Origin: Lysobacter firmicutimachus
GTDB lineage: Bacteria; Pseudomonadota; Gammaproteobacteria; Xanthomonadales; Xanthomonadaceae
DNA length: 64,000 bases
Assembly (NCBI RefSeq): GCF_037027445.1
Contig: NZ_JBANDL010000002.1
Location: 1,860,001-1,924,000, forward strand
Reading direction: 5' to 3'
Under the pieces are notes generated by a model. It ran no database searches. It was not told the DNA's origin and worked only from the letters and a program-made list of their open reading frames with translations. A program made the translations under genes and the position numbers. Below are positions 52,447-61,732 of the stretch, one piece after another. The first letter of the stretch is position 1. Every line of letters starts with the position of its first letter.

Positions 52447-53610
52447 ATGCCGCCTGCCGCCGATCGTTCACTGTCGCCCCGCGCCCGCAAACGCGCCTAC
52501 GCCGTCTCCGTCCTGGCCGCCGCGCTGGCGGCGGGGCTGGCCTGGGGCGGCTTCGGCAGCCGCGGCGCGCCGCCGCCCAAGCCGCCCTCGCCGGTGCCAG
52601 TGACCTTCGCCAGCGTCGAACGCCGCGACGTGCCGCATTGGCAGGAAACCATCGGCACCGTGACCTCGCTGCAAAGCGCGGTGTTGCGGCCGCAGGTCGA
52701 CGGCGTGTTGACCCAGGTGCTGTTCCACGAAGGCCAGACGGTCAAACGCGGGCAGTTGCTGGCGCGCATCGACGACCGCGCGATCCGCGCCGGCCTCGAC
52801 GGCGCGCAGGCCCAGCGCGAGCGCGACGCGGCGTTGCTGCGCGCGGCTAAGTCCGACCTGAGCCGGTTCCGCCAGTTGTCCGGCGCGCAACTGATCGCCA
52901 AGCAGATGCTCGATCAACAATCGGCCTCGGTGCAGCAGTTGCAGGCCACCGCGCAAGGCAATCAGGCGGCCGTCGATGCGGCCCAGGTGCAGTTGTCCTA
53001 CACCCGCATCGTGTCCCCGATCGACGGCCGGGTCGGGCTGCGCCGGGTCGATCCGGGCAATGTCGTGCGCACCGGCGATGCGCAAGGCCTGGTCACCGTG
53101 CAGCAGGTCGATCCGATCTCGGTGGTGTTCTCCCTGACCCAGGACCAACTGCCGGCGTTGCGTGCGGCGCAGGCCGCCGGGACGGTCGCAGTGCAGGCGC
53201 TGGACCGCGACGCCGGCCGGGTGCTCGGCGAGGGCGAGCTGCGGGTGATCGACAATCGGGTCGACGAGGCCACCGGGACGGTGCGCCTGCGCGCGGTGTT
53301 CGACAATCCCGGCGATCGCCTGTGGCCGGGGCAACTGGTCAGCGTGCGGGTGCGCACCGGCGAAGAGCGCGGCGCGACCGTGGTCGCCGCCGAAGCGCTG
53401 CAGCGCGGCGTCGAAGGCAGTTTCGTCTACCGTCTGGGCAGCGACGGCAAGGTCGCGGCGGTGCCGGTGCAGATCGGCTACCAGGACGATGCCTTGGCGG
53501 TGGTGCGCGGTCTGCGTCCCGGCGATACCGTGGTCCGCGACGGTCAGTCGCGGCTCAAGCCCGGGACCGCGGTGGTCGCGGCCAAGCCTTCCTCGCCGGT
53601 GCTGCGATGA
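52447..53610 (+). CDS. RND efflux periplasmic adaptor (MdtA-like)
   Basis: 387 residues. An N-terminal membrane anchor (YAVSVLAAALAAGLAW) is followed by lipoyl halves (VLRPQVDGVLTQVLFHEGQTVKRGQLLARID and YTRIVSPIDGRVGLRRVDPGN), a helical hairpin, a beta-barrel and a membrane-proximal domain (GQSRLKPGTAVV). Sequence VLRPQVDGVLTQV is close to the MdtA/AcrA group. ATG 52447 follows AAGGA. The stop overlaps the pump start (ATGA). It bridges the pump and an outer-membrane channel, and no channel gene is present in this operon. Confidence 0.92.
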   Translation: MPPAADRSLSPRARKRAYAVSVLAAALAAGLAWGGFGSRGAPPPKPPSPVPVTFASVERRDVPHWQETIGTVTSLQSAVLRPQVDGVLTQVLFHEGQTVKRGQLLARIDDRAIRAGLDGAQAQRERDAALLRAAKSDLSRFRQLSGAQLIAKQMLDQQSASVQQLQATAQGNQAAVDAAQVQLSYTRIVSPIDGRVGLRRVDPGNVVRTGDAQGLVTVQQVDPISVVFSLTQDQLPALRAAQAAGTVAVQALDRDAGRVLGEGELRVIDNRVDEATGTVRLRAVFDNPGDRLWPGQLVSVRVRTGEERGATVVAAEALQRGVEGSFVYRLGSDGKVAAVPVQIGYQDDALAVVRGLRPGDTVVRDGQSRLKPGTAVVAAKPSSPVLR

Positions 53611-56600
53611 GCGCGCCGGCCGGCGACGGCAACGCCGCTTCCACCACCCAACAGCTGGTGCGGCGTGCCTCGGTTTCGGACTGGTTCGTGCGCCATCCGG
53701 TCGCGACCACGCTGTTGACCGCGGCGGTGGTGCTGCTGGGCGTGTTCGCCCAGCCGCGTTTGCCGGTGGCGCCGCTGCCGCAAGCCGAGTTCCCGACCAT
53801 CCGCATCGGCGCCAGTCTGCCCGGGGCCAGCCCGGAGACCATGGCCTCGGCGGTGGCCACGCCGCTGGAGACCGAGCTGACCGCGGTGCCCGGCATCACC
53901 GAGATGACCTCCAGCAGCGCGCTGGGCACGACTTCGATCACGCTGCAGTTCGCGCTCGACAAGAGCATCGACACGGCCGCGCAGGAAGTGCAGGCGGCGA
54001 TCAACGCCGCGGCCGGGCGCCTGCCCGCGGACATGCCGTCGCTGCCGACCTGGCGCAAGGTCAATCCGGCCGACAGCCCGATCCTGGTGCTCAGCGTGGT
54101 CGCGCCGCAGATGTCGCTGACCGAGCTCAGCGACCTGGTCGAAACGCGTCTGGCGCGCAACCTGACCCAGATCGACGGCGTGTCGGAGGTCTTCATCGCC
54201 GGCCAGCAGCGGCCGGCGATCCGCATCCAGGCCTCGCCCGAGCGGCTGGCGGCGATGGGGCTGACTCTGGCCGACCTGCGCGAGGTCGCGCGCAGCGCCA
54301 GCGTCAACCAGGCCAAGGGCGCGCTGGTCGGCGAGCGGCGCATGTCGACCTTGGCCGCGAACGATCAGCTGTTCCGCGCCGAGGACTACCAGAAGCTCGT
54401 GGTGAGCTACCTCGACGGCGCGCCGGTGCGGCTGGGCGACGTGGCCAAGATCGGCTTCGGCGCCGAGAACGATTACGTATACGCCTGGCCCAACGGCCAG
54501 CCCGGCCTGGCCCTGGTGGTCAATCGTCAGCCCGACGCCAATATCATCGCCACCACCGACGCGGTGCTGGCCGCGCTGCCGCGGTTGCAGGCCGGCCTGC
54601 CGGCTAGCGTCGAGGTGGCGGTGCTCAACGACCGCACCCGCACCATCCGCGCGTCCCTGCACGAGGTCGAACTGACCCTGGGCGTGACCGTGTTGTTGGT
54701 GGTGCTGGTGATGGGCCTGTTCCTGCGCCAACTGTCGGCGACCATGATCGTCGGCGCGGTGCTGCTGGTCGCGCTGGTGGCGACGTTCGCGGCGATGTAC
54801 GCCCTGGGCTACAGCCTCAACAACCTGACCTTGGTCGCACTGGTGATCGCGGTCGGCTTCGTGGTCGACGACGCCATCGTGGTGATCGAGAACATCCACC
54901 GCCATCGCGAGGCCGGGCTGGGCGCGTTGGAGGCGGCGCTGAAGGGCGCCGGCGAGATCGGCTTCACCGTGGTCTCGATCAGCCTGTCGCTGATCGCCGC
55001 CTTCATCCCGCTGCTGTTCATGGGCGGCGTGGTCGGGCGCTTGTTCGCCGAGTTCGCGATGACGGTTACCGTGGCGATCCTGATCTCGATCGTCGCCTCG
55101 CTGACCCTGGCGCCGATGCTGGCGGCGCGCTACATGCGCGCCCCGCCGCACCACGACGCCGCGCGCGCCGGATGGTCGCAGCGCCTGCTCGCCGGCTACG
55201 ACCGCAGCCTGCGCTGGGCGCTGGACCGCCAGCGCGCCGTGCTCGCCGCGTTCGCCGCGACCCTGGCGGTCGCGGTGCTGGCCTACAGCCTGATTCCCAA
55301 GGGCTTCTTCCCGTTGCAGGACACCGCCTTCGTGTTCGCCACCACCGAGGCCGCGCAGGACATCTCCTTCGAGCAGATGCGCGCCAAGCACCTGCAACTG
55401 GCCAAGATCGCCGAGAGCGACCCGGCGATCCAGACCTATATGCATTCGGTCGGCGCCACCGCCGGCAGCCAGAGCCTGTCCAACGGCCGGTTCTGGTTCA
55501 TCCTCAAGGACCGCGGCGACCGCGACGTCTCCGCCGACGAGTTCATCGATCGCATGAGGGCCAAGTTCGCCGCGGTGCCGGGCATCGCCATCTACATGCG
55601 CTCGGCGCAGGACATCAATCTCGGCACCGGCCCGGCGCGGACCCAGTACCAGTACGCGTTGCGCGGCCAGGACAGCCGCGAGTTGTCGGTCTGGGCCGAC
55701 CGCCTGACCGAGCGCCTGCGCACGCTGCCGGAATTGCGCGACGTGTCCAACGACCAACAGATCGGCGCCGCGGTGACCCGCCTGACCATCGACCGCACCG
55801 CCGCCGCGCGTTTTGGCCTCACTGCGGCCGATATCGACCAGGCGCTGTACGACGCCTTCGGCCAGCGCCAGATCAACGAGTTCCAGACCGAAACCAACCA
55901 GTACAAGGTGATCCTGGAGATCGATCCGCGCTTGCGCGGCCGAGTCGACAGCCTGGCGTACTTCCACCTGCGCTCGCCGGTCGGCGGACAGATGGTGCCG
56001 CTGTCGGCGGTGGCCAAGGTCGAGCCGGCCGAGAACGGCCCGGTGTCGATCAGCCACAACGGCATGCTGCCGGCGGTCAATCTCTCGTTCAATCTCGCCC
56101 CCGGCGTGGCCCTGGGCGACGCGGTGGCGCGGGTCGAGGACGCCGCGCGCGAGATCGGCCTGCCGGCGTCGATCTCCGGCAATTTCCAGGGCAGCGCCCA
56201 GGCCTTCCGCGATTCGCTGGCGACCCAGCCGCTGTTGATCCTGGCCGCCCTGCTGGCGGTCTACATCATTCTCGGCGTGCTGTACGAAAGCTTCGTCCAT
56301 CCGTTGACGATTCTTTCGACCCTGCCGTCGGCCGGGGTCGGCGCGGTGCTGATGCTGTGGGTGTGGAAGCTGGATTTCTCGATCATGGCCCTGATCGGCA
56401 TCGTGCTGCTGATCGGCATCGTCAAGAAGAACGGCATCCTACTGGTGGACTTCGCCCTCGACGCGCAGCGTCAGCGCGGCCTGTCGCCGCGCGCGGCGAT
56501 CCACGAGGCCTGCCTGACCCGGTTCCGGCCGATCATGATGACCACCTTGGCGGCGCTGCTCGGCGCGGTGCCGCTGATGCTCGGCCTGGGCACCGGTTCG

Positions 56601-56780
56601 GAGCTGCGCCAGCCGCTCGGCGTGGCGGTGGTCGGCGGCCTGTTGGTCAGCCAGTTGTTGACCCTGTACACCACGCCGGTGATCTATCTGGCCCTGGACC
56701 GCTGGTTCCTGCAGCGCCGCCGCGCCGCCGCGGCGCAGAGGCCGACGGCCACCGCGGCGGCGGCCGCAGCGGAAGGGTAG
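53607..56780 (+). CDS. RND multidrug efflux pump (MdtB/MdtC-like)
   Basis: 1,057 residues, twelve transmembrane helices and two large periplasmic loops. The family hallmarks are FVRHPVATTLLTAAVVLLGVF, PLPQAEFPTIRIGASLPGASPETMASAVATPLE, the proton-relay AVGFVVDDAIVVIENIHRHRE (two Asp) and, in the C-terminal half, LLIGIVKKNGILLVDFALDAQRQRG. It starts within ATGA of the adaptor. The sequence is nearest to the MdtB/C branch, which normally uses two pump genes; here only one is present. The two-component system behind it probably controls it. Confidence 0.93.
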   Translation: MSAPAGDGNAASTTQQLVRRASVSDWFVRHPVATTLLTAAVVLLGVFAQPRLPVAPLPQAEFPTIRIGASLPGASPETMASAVATPLETELTAVPGITEMTSSSALGTTSITLQFALDKSIDTAAQEVQAAINAAAGRLPADMPSLPTWRKVNPADSPILVLSVVAPQMSLTELSDLVETRLARNLTQIDGVSEVFIAGQQRPAIRIQASPERLAAMGLTLADLREVARSASVNQAKGALVGERRMSTLAANDQLFRAEDYQKLVVSYLDGAPVRLGDVAKIGFGAENDYVYAWPNGQPGLALVVNRQPDANIIATTDAVLAALPRLQAGLPASVEVAVLNDRTRTIRASLHEVELTLGVTVLLVVLVMGLFLRQLSATMIVGAVLLVALVATFAAMYALGYSLNNLTLVALVIAVGFVVDDAIVVIENIHRHREAGLGALEAALKGAGEIGFTVVSISLSLIAAFIPLLFMGGVVGRLFAEFAMTVTVAILISIVASLTLAPMLAARYMRAPPHHDAARAGWSQRLLAGYDRSLRWALDRQRAVLAAFAATLAVAVLAYSLIPKGFFPLQDTAFVFATTEAAQDISFEQMRAKHLQLAKIAESDPAIQTYMHSVGATAGSQSLSNGRFWFILKDRGDRDVSADEFIDRMRAKFAAVPGIAIYMRSAQDINLGTGPARTQYQYALRGQDSRELSVWADRLTERLRTLPELRDVSNDQQIGAAVTRLTIDRTAAARFGLTAADIDQALYDAFGQRQINEFQTETNQYKVILEIDPRLRGRVDSLAYFHLRSPVGGQMVPLSAVAKVEPAENGPVSISHNGMLPAVNLSFNLAPGVALGDAVARVEDAAREIGLPASISGNFQGSAQAFRDSLATQPLLILAALLAVYIILGVLYESFVHPLTILSTLPSAGVGAVLMLWVWKLDFSIMALIGIVLLIGIVKKNGILLVDFALDAQRQRGLSPRAAIHEACLTRFRPIMMTTLAALLGAVPLMLGLGTGSELRQPLGVAVVGGLLVSQLLTLYTTPVIYLALDRWFLQRRRAAAAQRPTATAAAAAAEG

Positions 56781-56821
56781 GATGAGGCCCCGGAACTCCT
56801 TGCGATGAAGCGCCTGCCGCG

Positions 56822-57532
56822 ATGAAGCTGCTGATCGTCGAAGACGAGGTCAAGACCGCCGACTACCTGCGCGACGGCCTGGCCGAGCAGGGCTGGGCCG
56901 TCGACGTCGCCCGCGACGGCATGTCCGGCCTGCACCTGGCGCGCGAGCTGGATTACGACGTGATCGTGCTCGACGTGATGCTGCCGGGCATGGACGGTTT
57001 CGCCGTGCTGCGCGAACTGCGCACGCGCAAGCAGACCCCGGTGATCATGCTGACCGCGCGCGATCGCATCGACGACCGCGTGCACGGCCTGGGCGCCGGC
57101 GCCGACGACTATCTGGTCAAGCCCTTTTCCTTCATCGAACTGCTGGCGCGCCTGCAGGCGCTGGTGCGGCGCGGCCGCCAGCAGGAGCCGACCGAACTGG
57201 CCGTCGGCGACCTGCAGATCAACCTGATCGCGCGCCGCGCCTTCCGCGACGGCGTGCGGCTGGACCTGACCGGCAAAGAATTCGCCCTGCTGGCTTTGCT
57301 CGCCCAGCGCCGCAGCCAGATCCTGTCCAAGACGGTGATCGCCGCGCAGGTCTGGGACATCAACTTCGACAGCAACACCAACGTGGTCGAAGTCGCGATC
57401 AAGCGCCTGCGGACCAAGATCGACGGCCCGTTCCGCAGCAAGCTGCTGCATACCGTGCGCGGCATGGGCTATGTGCTGGAGGTGCGCGAGGACGAGCGCG
57501 AAGGTTCGGCATCCGGGCGGTCGCCGGCATGA
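56822..57532 (+). CDS. OmpR-family response regulator (CusR/CopR-like)
   Basis: 236 residues. The receiver domain has acidic Glu7/Asp8, phosphorylation site Asp51 (VIVLDVMLPGMDG) and Lys100 (DDYLVKPF). The winged-helix domain has DLTGKEFALLALLAQRR and NVVEVAIKRLRTKID, ending GMGYVLEVRE. It belongs to the heavy-metal response regulator group. It lies 41 bases after the pump and its last four bases overlap the kinase start (ATGA). The TGAC-N6-GTCA box before the operon is a plausible binding site. Confidence 0.94.
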   Translation: MKLLIVEDEVKTADYLRDGLAEQGWAVDVARDGMSGLHLARELDYDVIVLDVMLPGMDGFAVLRELRTRKQTPVIMLTARDRIDDRVHGLGAGADDYLVKPFSFIELLARLQALVRRGRQQEPTELAVGDLQINLIARRAFRDGVRLDLTGKEFALLALLAQRRSQILSKTVIAAQVWDINFDSNTNVVEVAIKRLRTKIDGPFRSKLLHTVRGMGYVLEVREDEREGSASGRSPA

Positions 57533-58923
57533 CGTGGCTGTCGATCGCCCAGCGCTTGGCGGCGATGTTCGCCCTGGCCGCGCTGCTGGTGTTCGCCCTG
57601 GTCGGGGTGGTGCTGCACCAGGTGCTGCGCGACCAGATCGTGCGCTACCAGCACGCCGAACTCAGCACCAAGCTGCGCTCGGTCGCGCACAGCGTGGCGA
57701 TGTGCGATTCGCCGGAACGCTGGCGCAAGGTCCAGGACAAGATCGAGAACCTGACCACCAGCGAGCGCAATACCCGTTTCTGGGCCTGGAGCGAAAGCGC
57801 AGACTTCCGCCTCGGCGCCGACCGCGCGTTGCCGGTGCGCACCGGCAACGCCCGCGACTACGGCATGGGCACGCTCGATCGACCCGGCATGACCTCGCCT
57901 TACCGGACCTTGGAGCAGATCGTGCCGGCCTACGGCCAGCGGCCGCCGGTGCGGTTGTGGATCGGCATCGATTCGCAGCCCTACGTGGCCGCGTTGCGCA
58001 CGTTCGCGCTGGCCTTCGTCGCGCTCGCCTTGGTCGGCACCGCGCTGGTAGCGCTGCTCGGGCACTGGATCGCGCGGGTCGGCCTGCGCCCGCTGCAGCG
58101 GCTGTCGAGCCAGGCGCGCACGTTGAGCCCGAGCAACCTGTCGCAGCGCCTGCGCACCGAACAATTGCCGCCGGAGCTGGGCCATCTCGGCGGCGCCTTC
58201 AACGGCGCGCTGGACCGCCTGGAGGCGGCCTATACCCGGCTGGATGCTTTCAATGCCGACGTCGCCCACGAACTGCGCACGCCGCTGGCCAATCTGATGG
58301 GCCAGACCCAGGTGGCGCTGTCGCGGCCGCGCGAGGCGGCGCAGTTGGAAGAGGTGCTGCAGTCGAACCTGGAAGAGCTCGAACGCATGCGCGGCATCGT
58401 CAACGACATGCTGTTCCTGTCGCGCGCCGACCAGGGCGATATCGCCCTGGACCGTGCCTGCGTGCCCTTGGCCGCGGAGGTGGCCAAGACCGGCGAGTTC
58501 CTCGAGTACCTGTTGGAGGAAGCCGGCATGCGCCTGCGCATCGACGGCGCGGCCGATGCCTGGATCGACTCGGCGCTGTTCCGCCGGGCCATGACCAACC
58601 TGCTGCACAACGCGGTCCAGCACGGTACGCCGGGCTCCGAGATCGTGGTCGAGCTGGCGACGGGCCGGAGCCCGGGCGAGGCCCGGGTGGCCGTGCGCAA
58701 CCGCGGCCAGACCGTGGCCGCGGAGCATCTGGGACGGATGTTCGACCGCTTCTACCGCGCCGACGCGGCGCGCGAGCACCGCGGCGAGCGCCACCACGGG
58801 CTCGGCTTGTCGATCGTCAAGGCGATCGCCGTGCTGCACGGCGGGGCGGTGTTCGCCGACAGCGGCGATGGCGTCACCACGGTCGGCTTCAGCCTGGCCG
58901 AGCCGGCCGCGCTGCGCGCCTGA
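57529..58923 (+). CDS. Membrane sensor histidine kinase (CusS-like)
   Basis: 464 residues. Two transmembrane helices (about 11-33 and 157-180) enclose a periplasmic sensor of about 120 residues. A HAMP domain, DHp domain with His247 (FNADVAHELRTPLANLM) and an HATPase domain (NLLHNAVQHG, FDRFYRAD, HHGLGLSIVKAI) follow. It pairs with the response regulator by overlap. CusS-type kinases sense copper or silver; no metal-binding His/Met cluster is obvious in the periplasmic part, so the signal could be a drug or fatty acid. Confidence 0.92.
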   Translation: MTWLSIAQRLAAMFALAALLVFALVGVVLHQVLRDQIVRYQHAELSTKLRSVAHSVAMCDSPERWRKVQDKIENLTTSERNTRFWAWSESADFRLGADRALPVRTGNARDYGMGTLDRPGMTSPYRTLEQIVPAYGQRPPVRLWIGIDSQPYVAALRTFALAFVALALVGTALVALLGHWIARVGLRPLQRLSSQARTLSPSNLSQRLRTEQLPPELGHLGGAFNGALDRLEAAYTRLDAFNADVAHELRTPLANLMGQTQVALSRPREAAQLEEVLQSNLEELERMRGIVNDMLFLSRADQGDIALDRACVPLAAEVAKTGEFLEYLLEEAGMRLRIDGAADAWIDSALFRRAMTNLLHNAVQHGTPGSEIVVELATGRSPGEARVAVRNRGQTVAAEHLGRMFDRFYRADAAREHRGERHHGLGLSIVKAIAVLHGGAVFADSGDGVTTVGFSLAEPAALRA

Positions 58924-58947
58924 GGCGGGCGCGGCGGCAAGCGCCGC

Positions 58948-59382
58948 TCAGCGGTGCAGGTCGCCCGCTGCTTCGGGCTGGTAGCGCAGGCCGAGTACGC
59001 GCAGTTGCGCGCTGCGTCCGCCCGGCAGGGGCCAGGCGATGCGCGCGCCGACCCGCAGGCCGAGCAGGGCGCTGCCGACCGGGGCCAGGATCGAAATACG
59101 GTCGCTGCGCCCGTCGGCGTCGCGCGGATAGACCAGGGCGGCCTCGCGTTCCTCGCCGCTGGCTTCGTCGACGAAGCGGATCACGGAATTCATGGTGATG
59201 ACGTCGGCCGGCACCTGGGCCGGTTCGACCACCTCGGCGCGGTCGAGCTCGCGGCGCAGGCCGCCGGTGTCCAGGCCGGGCGGGGCCTGGTCGAGCAGGG
59301 CCTCCAGGCGGTCGCAGTCCAGCCGCGACAGGAGCAGCGGCGGCGGCAGGCCGGAGGGGTGGGGCAGTTGCTGATCGTTCAT
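58948..59382 (-). CDS. rnk: Nucleoside diphosphate kinase regulator Rnk
   Basis: 144 residues: a short N-terminal helical part (LLLSRLDCDRLEALLDQAP) and a C-terminal GreA/GreB-like domain (ITMNSVIRFVDEASGEEREAALVYP, LGLRVGARIAWPLPGG). Rnk binds RNA polymerase near the secondary channel but lacks the Gre coiled-coil tip. The longer open frame adds 11 residues, but ATG 59382 has GGAG seven bases upstream and is preferred. It converges on the histidine kinase gene. Confidence 0.88.
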   Translation of the reverse strand: MNDQQLPHPSGLPPPLLLSRLDCDRLEALLDQAPPGLDTGGLRRELDRAEVVEPAQVPADVITMNSVIRFVDEASGEEREAALVYPRDADGRSDRISILAPVGSALLGLRVGARIAWPLPGGRSAQLRVLGLRYQPEAAGDLHR

Positions 59383-59569
59383 TGCGGACTCCATAAGCGA
59401 TAACGGGCGACGCACTGCGTGCGCCGCCCGCGGTTCAGGGATGTCCGGCGACCTTAGCCCGCGGCCGGAGGCGCTTCAAGCCGGCACGGACGGGCGATGC
59501 CGCGCAGCGCGCCGGGCCTGTGCCGGATCGGGCGACAACCGGCCGGTGAAAAAATTTATGACAAAGTCG

Positions 59570-59598
59570 TTGACAGCCGGTCCGCTGCAAAGCAACAT
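59570..59598 (+). promoter_or_regulatory. Candidate tRNA-Leu promoter
   Basis: A perfect TTGACA (59570-59575) is followed after 17 bases by CAACAT (59593-59598), with the tRNA 5' end 35 bases further on. The -10 match is weak. Confidence 0.5.
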
Positions 59599-59632
59599 AC
59601 GCGCCTCGCAACGCTGAACGGCGACGCGAAAG

Positions 59633-59717
<85 letters not shown>

Positions 59718-59763
59718 ACGATATACGACGACGAAGCGGTTCCAAACCTTCGACGTTGAAGAC

Positions 59764-59796
59764 AAGGCGAGCCATCGGCTCGCCTTTTTCTTTTTC
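59764..59796 (+). terminator. Terminator after tRNA-Leu
   Basis: AAGGCGAGCC pairs with GGCTCGCCTT around a 3-base ATC loop, followed by TTTCTTTTT. It lies 47 bases after the tRNA. Confidence 0.93.
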
Positions 59797-60267
59797 CGAT
59801 TCGTTTCCGGCATGCCGTCCGCGCAGTCCCGGCCCCTTTCGCAGATCGGCGCCGGATCGCGCTGCGGGCGCATGCGCGCCCGCCGGACCGTCGCTCCTTG
59901 GCCGTGCCCGGCTGGGCGGCACGTTTCTTTTTTCATGTCTGCGGCGCCGTCCGACCCGCCGGGCGGCGCTCAGGAGCTCGGTTCCGATTCGCCGGGGGCG
60001 GGATCGGGCCCCTCGGCCCGCGGGTGGAGCGAATACTCCAGGGATGGATTCATAAACTTGACTCCGGTCACATGCCGATTCAGGAAATTGCCTGGTCATA
60101 GACCATCGGCTAGGCTTTGCCGTGCAGCACCGGCCGTACAGGCCGCCGTCGTGGGGAGGCCGGGAGCGATCCCGGAGACCGGCGGACTGCCTGCGCGGTG
60201 GACCCGGGACGCGCCGTCGCATCCGTCGGGCCACGTTAGGAATTTCAGTTCACTAAGGAGAGGTCTC
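59797..60267. other. Intergenic leader of the 60268 gene
   Basis: 471 bases without a supported gene. A weak promoter (TTGCCT 60088-60093, 17 bases, TAGGCT 60111-60116) would give a leader of about 150 bases for the following secreted protein. Confidence 0.4.
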
Positions 60268-60801
60268 ATGAAGAAGTTGGGTCTGGCGGTCGCGCTGATG
60301 CTCGCGACGACGTCCGCCGCGGCGAATGAATTCATTCCCTACTACGGCAACAACCCGTTCGTGTTCTGCAAGGTCGGCGTGCCGCAGGACTGCTGGGTGC
60401 CGAAGAACATCGCCACCGGCGAGTACCGCGTGCTCAGCCGCAAGTGCTTCAAGCCGTGGTCGGCCAAGCTGTTCTCGCGCGTGTGCAAGCAGGCCTTCCC
60501 GAACGGCATGCCGGCCGGCGGCGACGCCGCCCTAGGCGCCGCGGCGGTCGGCCAGGCGGCGACCACCGGCAACTACGACGACATCAAGGACAAGGCCGAC
60601 GCTTACAGTAAGCAGAACTCCTCGTATGCCGACGCCTACGAGAAGCAGATGAACTTCTCGCAGATCGAGAAGAAGGCCAACGCCAGCGGCCAGAACTTCA
60701 ACGACATCAAGGCCCGCGCCGACGAGTACAGCCGCAGCACCGGCTTCGATCCGAACGCGTATGTCAGCGAGCAGCGCGATCCGGCCCGCGTCGATCCCTG
60801 A
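60268..60801 (+). CDS. Novel secreted protein with internal repeat
   Basis: 177 residues with a clear signal peptide (MKKLGLAVALMLATTSAAA) and AAGGAGAG before the ATG. The first mature part holds four cysteines (VFCKVG, QDCWVP, RKCFKP, RVCKQA). The second part is hydrophilic and helical with an imperfect repeat: YDDIKDKADAYSKQ (about 113-126) and FNDIKARADEYSRS (about 149-162), with ADAYEKQMNFSQIEKKA between. It ends in charged residues. No family recognised; it is single-gene, with its own terminator. Confidence 0.78.
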   Translation: MKKLGLAVALMLATTSAAANEFIPYYGNNPFVFCKVGVPQDCWVPKNIATGEYRVLSRKCFKPWSAKLFSRVCKQAFPNGMPAGGDAALGAAAVGQAATTGNYDDIKDKADAYSKQNSSYADAYEKQMNFSQIEKKANASGQNFNDIKARADEYSRSTGFDPNAYVSEQRDPARVDP

Positions 60802-60825
60802 TCGAAGCCGCTTCGTTTGCGCTTT

Positions 60826-60855
60826 GCGACGGCCCCGAGCGATCGGGGCCGTCGC
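60826..60855 (+). terminator. Terminator after the 60268 gene
   Basis: A 13-bp perfect stem (GCGACGGCCCCGA / TCGGGGCCGTCGC) with a GCGA tetraloop, followed by CGTTTCTG, 24 bases after the stop. Confidence 0.82.
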
Positions 60856-61092
60856 CGTTTCTGCATCCGTGCGCACGGACGTGGCGATCGCGACGGTCGC
60901 GGGACGGAGGCCGGCGACGCCGTCGGCATAACCCCGGCATAACTTATCGGACGAGACGAGCACCGCACCCGCGCCGAGACGCGCGCCGCGCCGCGGGCAT
61001 CGCGCCGGCGCCGGCTTGCGCGGCCGTGACGCCTCGCACGGATGCGCGCGGCAGCGCTGGCATAGTCCTGTCCGGGGAAAGAGGGGCCGCCG

Positions 61093-61647
61093 ATGGAAGA
61101 GCGACTGATCCTGGTCGATGGCGATGACCGAGCCATCGGCGTCGGGGAGAAAATGCGCGTGCACCGCGAGGGGGCGCTGCACCGTGCGTTCTCGATTTTC
61201 GTGTTCGACGAAACCGGACGCCTGATGCTGCAGCAGCGCGCATCCGGCAAATACCACTCTGGCGGACTGTGGAGCAACACCTGTTGCGGCCATCCGCGCG
61301 AAGGCGAGGCCACCGATGCCGCCGCGCATCGGCGTCTGGGCGAGGAAATGGGCTTCGACTGCCGGTTGCGCAGCGTCGCCCGCATCGTCTATCGGATCGA
61401 AGTCTCGCAGGGGCTGATCGAACACGAGTACGACCATATTTTCGTCGGCCGCTACGACGGTCGGCCGCGGCCGAATCCGCTGGAGGTGCGCGACTGGGCC
61501 TGGCGCAGCGCGGCCGACCTGGATGCGGCGTTGCGCGAGCGGCCGCAAGACTTCAGCGGCTGGCTGCGCTACATCCTCGATCGCGGCGGGCCGGAGGAGT
61601 TGGAGCGCTGGCGCGAGGCGGCGAGCGAGGGCGTGGCCTCGCGTTAG
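61093..61647 (+). CDS. idi: Isopentenyl-diphosphate delta-isomerase, type 1
   Basis: 184 residues, Nudix-fold type 1 enzyme interconverting IPP and DMAPP. Motifs are LHRAFSIFVFDETGRLMLQQRA, the catalytic Cys65 in SNTCCGHPREGE, the Nudix-like AAHRRLGEEMGFDC, and the catalytic Glu region EHEYDHIFVG. It uses Mg2+ and Mn2+ or Zn2+. With ispG in the same window the host uses the MEP route, where an isomerase is optional; its retention suggests a high demand for prenyl units. Confidence 0.94.
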   Translation: MEERLILVDGDDRAIGVGEKMRVHREGALHRAFSIFVFDETGRLMLQQRASGKYHSGGLWSNTCCGHPREGEATDAAAHRRLGEEMGFDCRLRSVARIVYRIEVSQGLIEHEYDHIFVGRYDGRPRPNPLEVRDWAWRSAADLDAALRERPQDFSGWLRYILDRGGPEELERWREAASEGVASR

Positions 61648-61732
61648 CCCCTTGCGGGACGGGCCAAGCGTGGCGCGGTGGCGTGGCGGATCGGCCGCGT
61701 GCGTGGCGGCGGCCAGGCGGCGGCCGCGCGGT

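Noticed and set aside
53544..56300. 918-codon minus-strand frame opposite the RND pump
   Set aside because: Shadow frame rich in His, Gln and Arg; the RND signature is on the plus strand.
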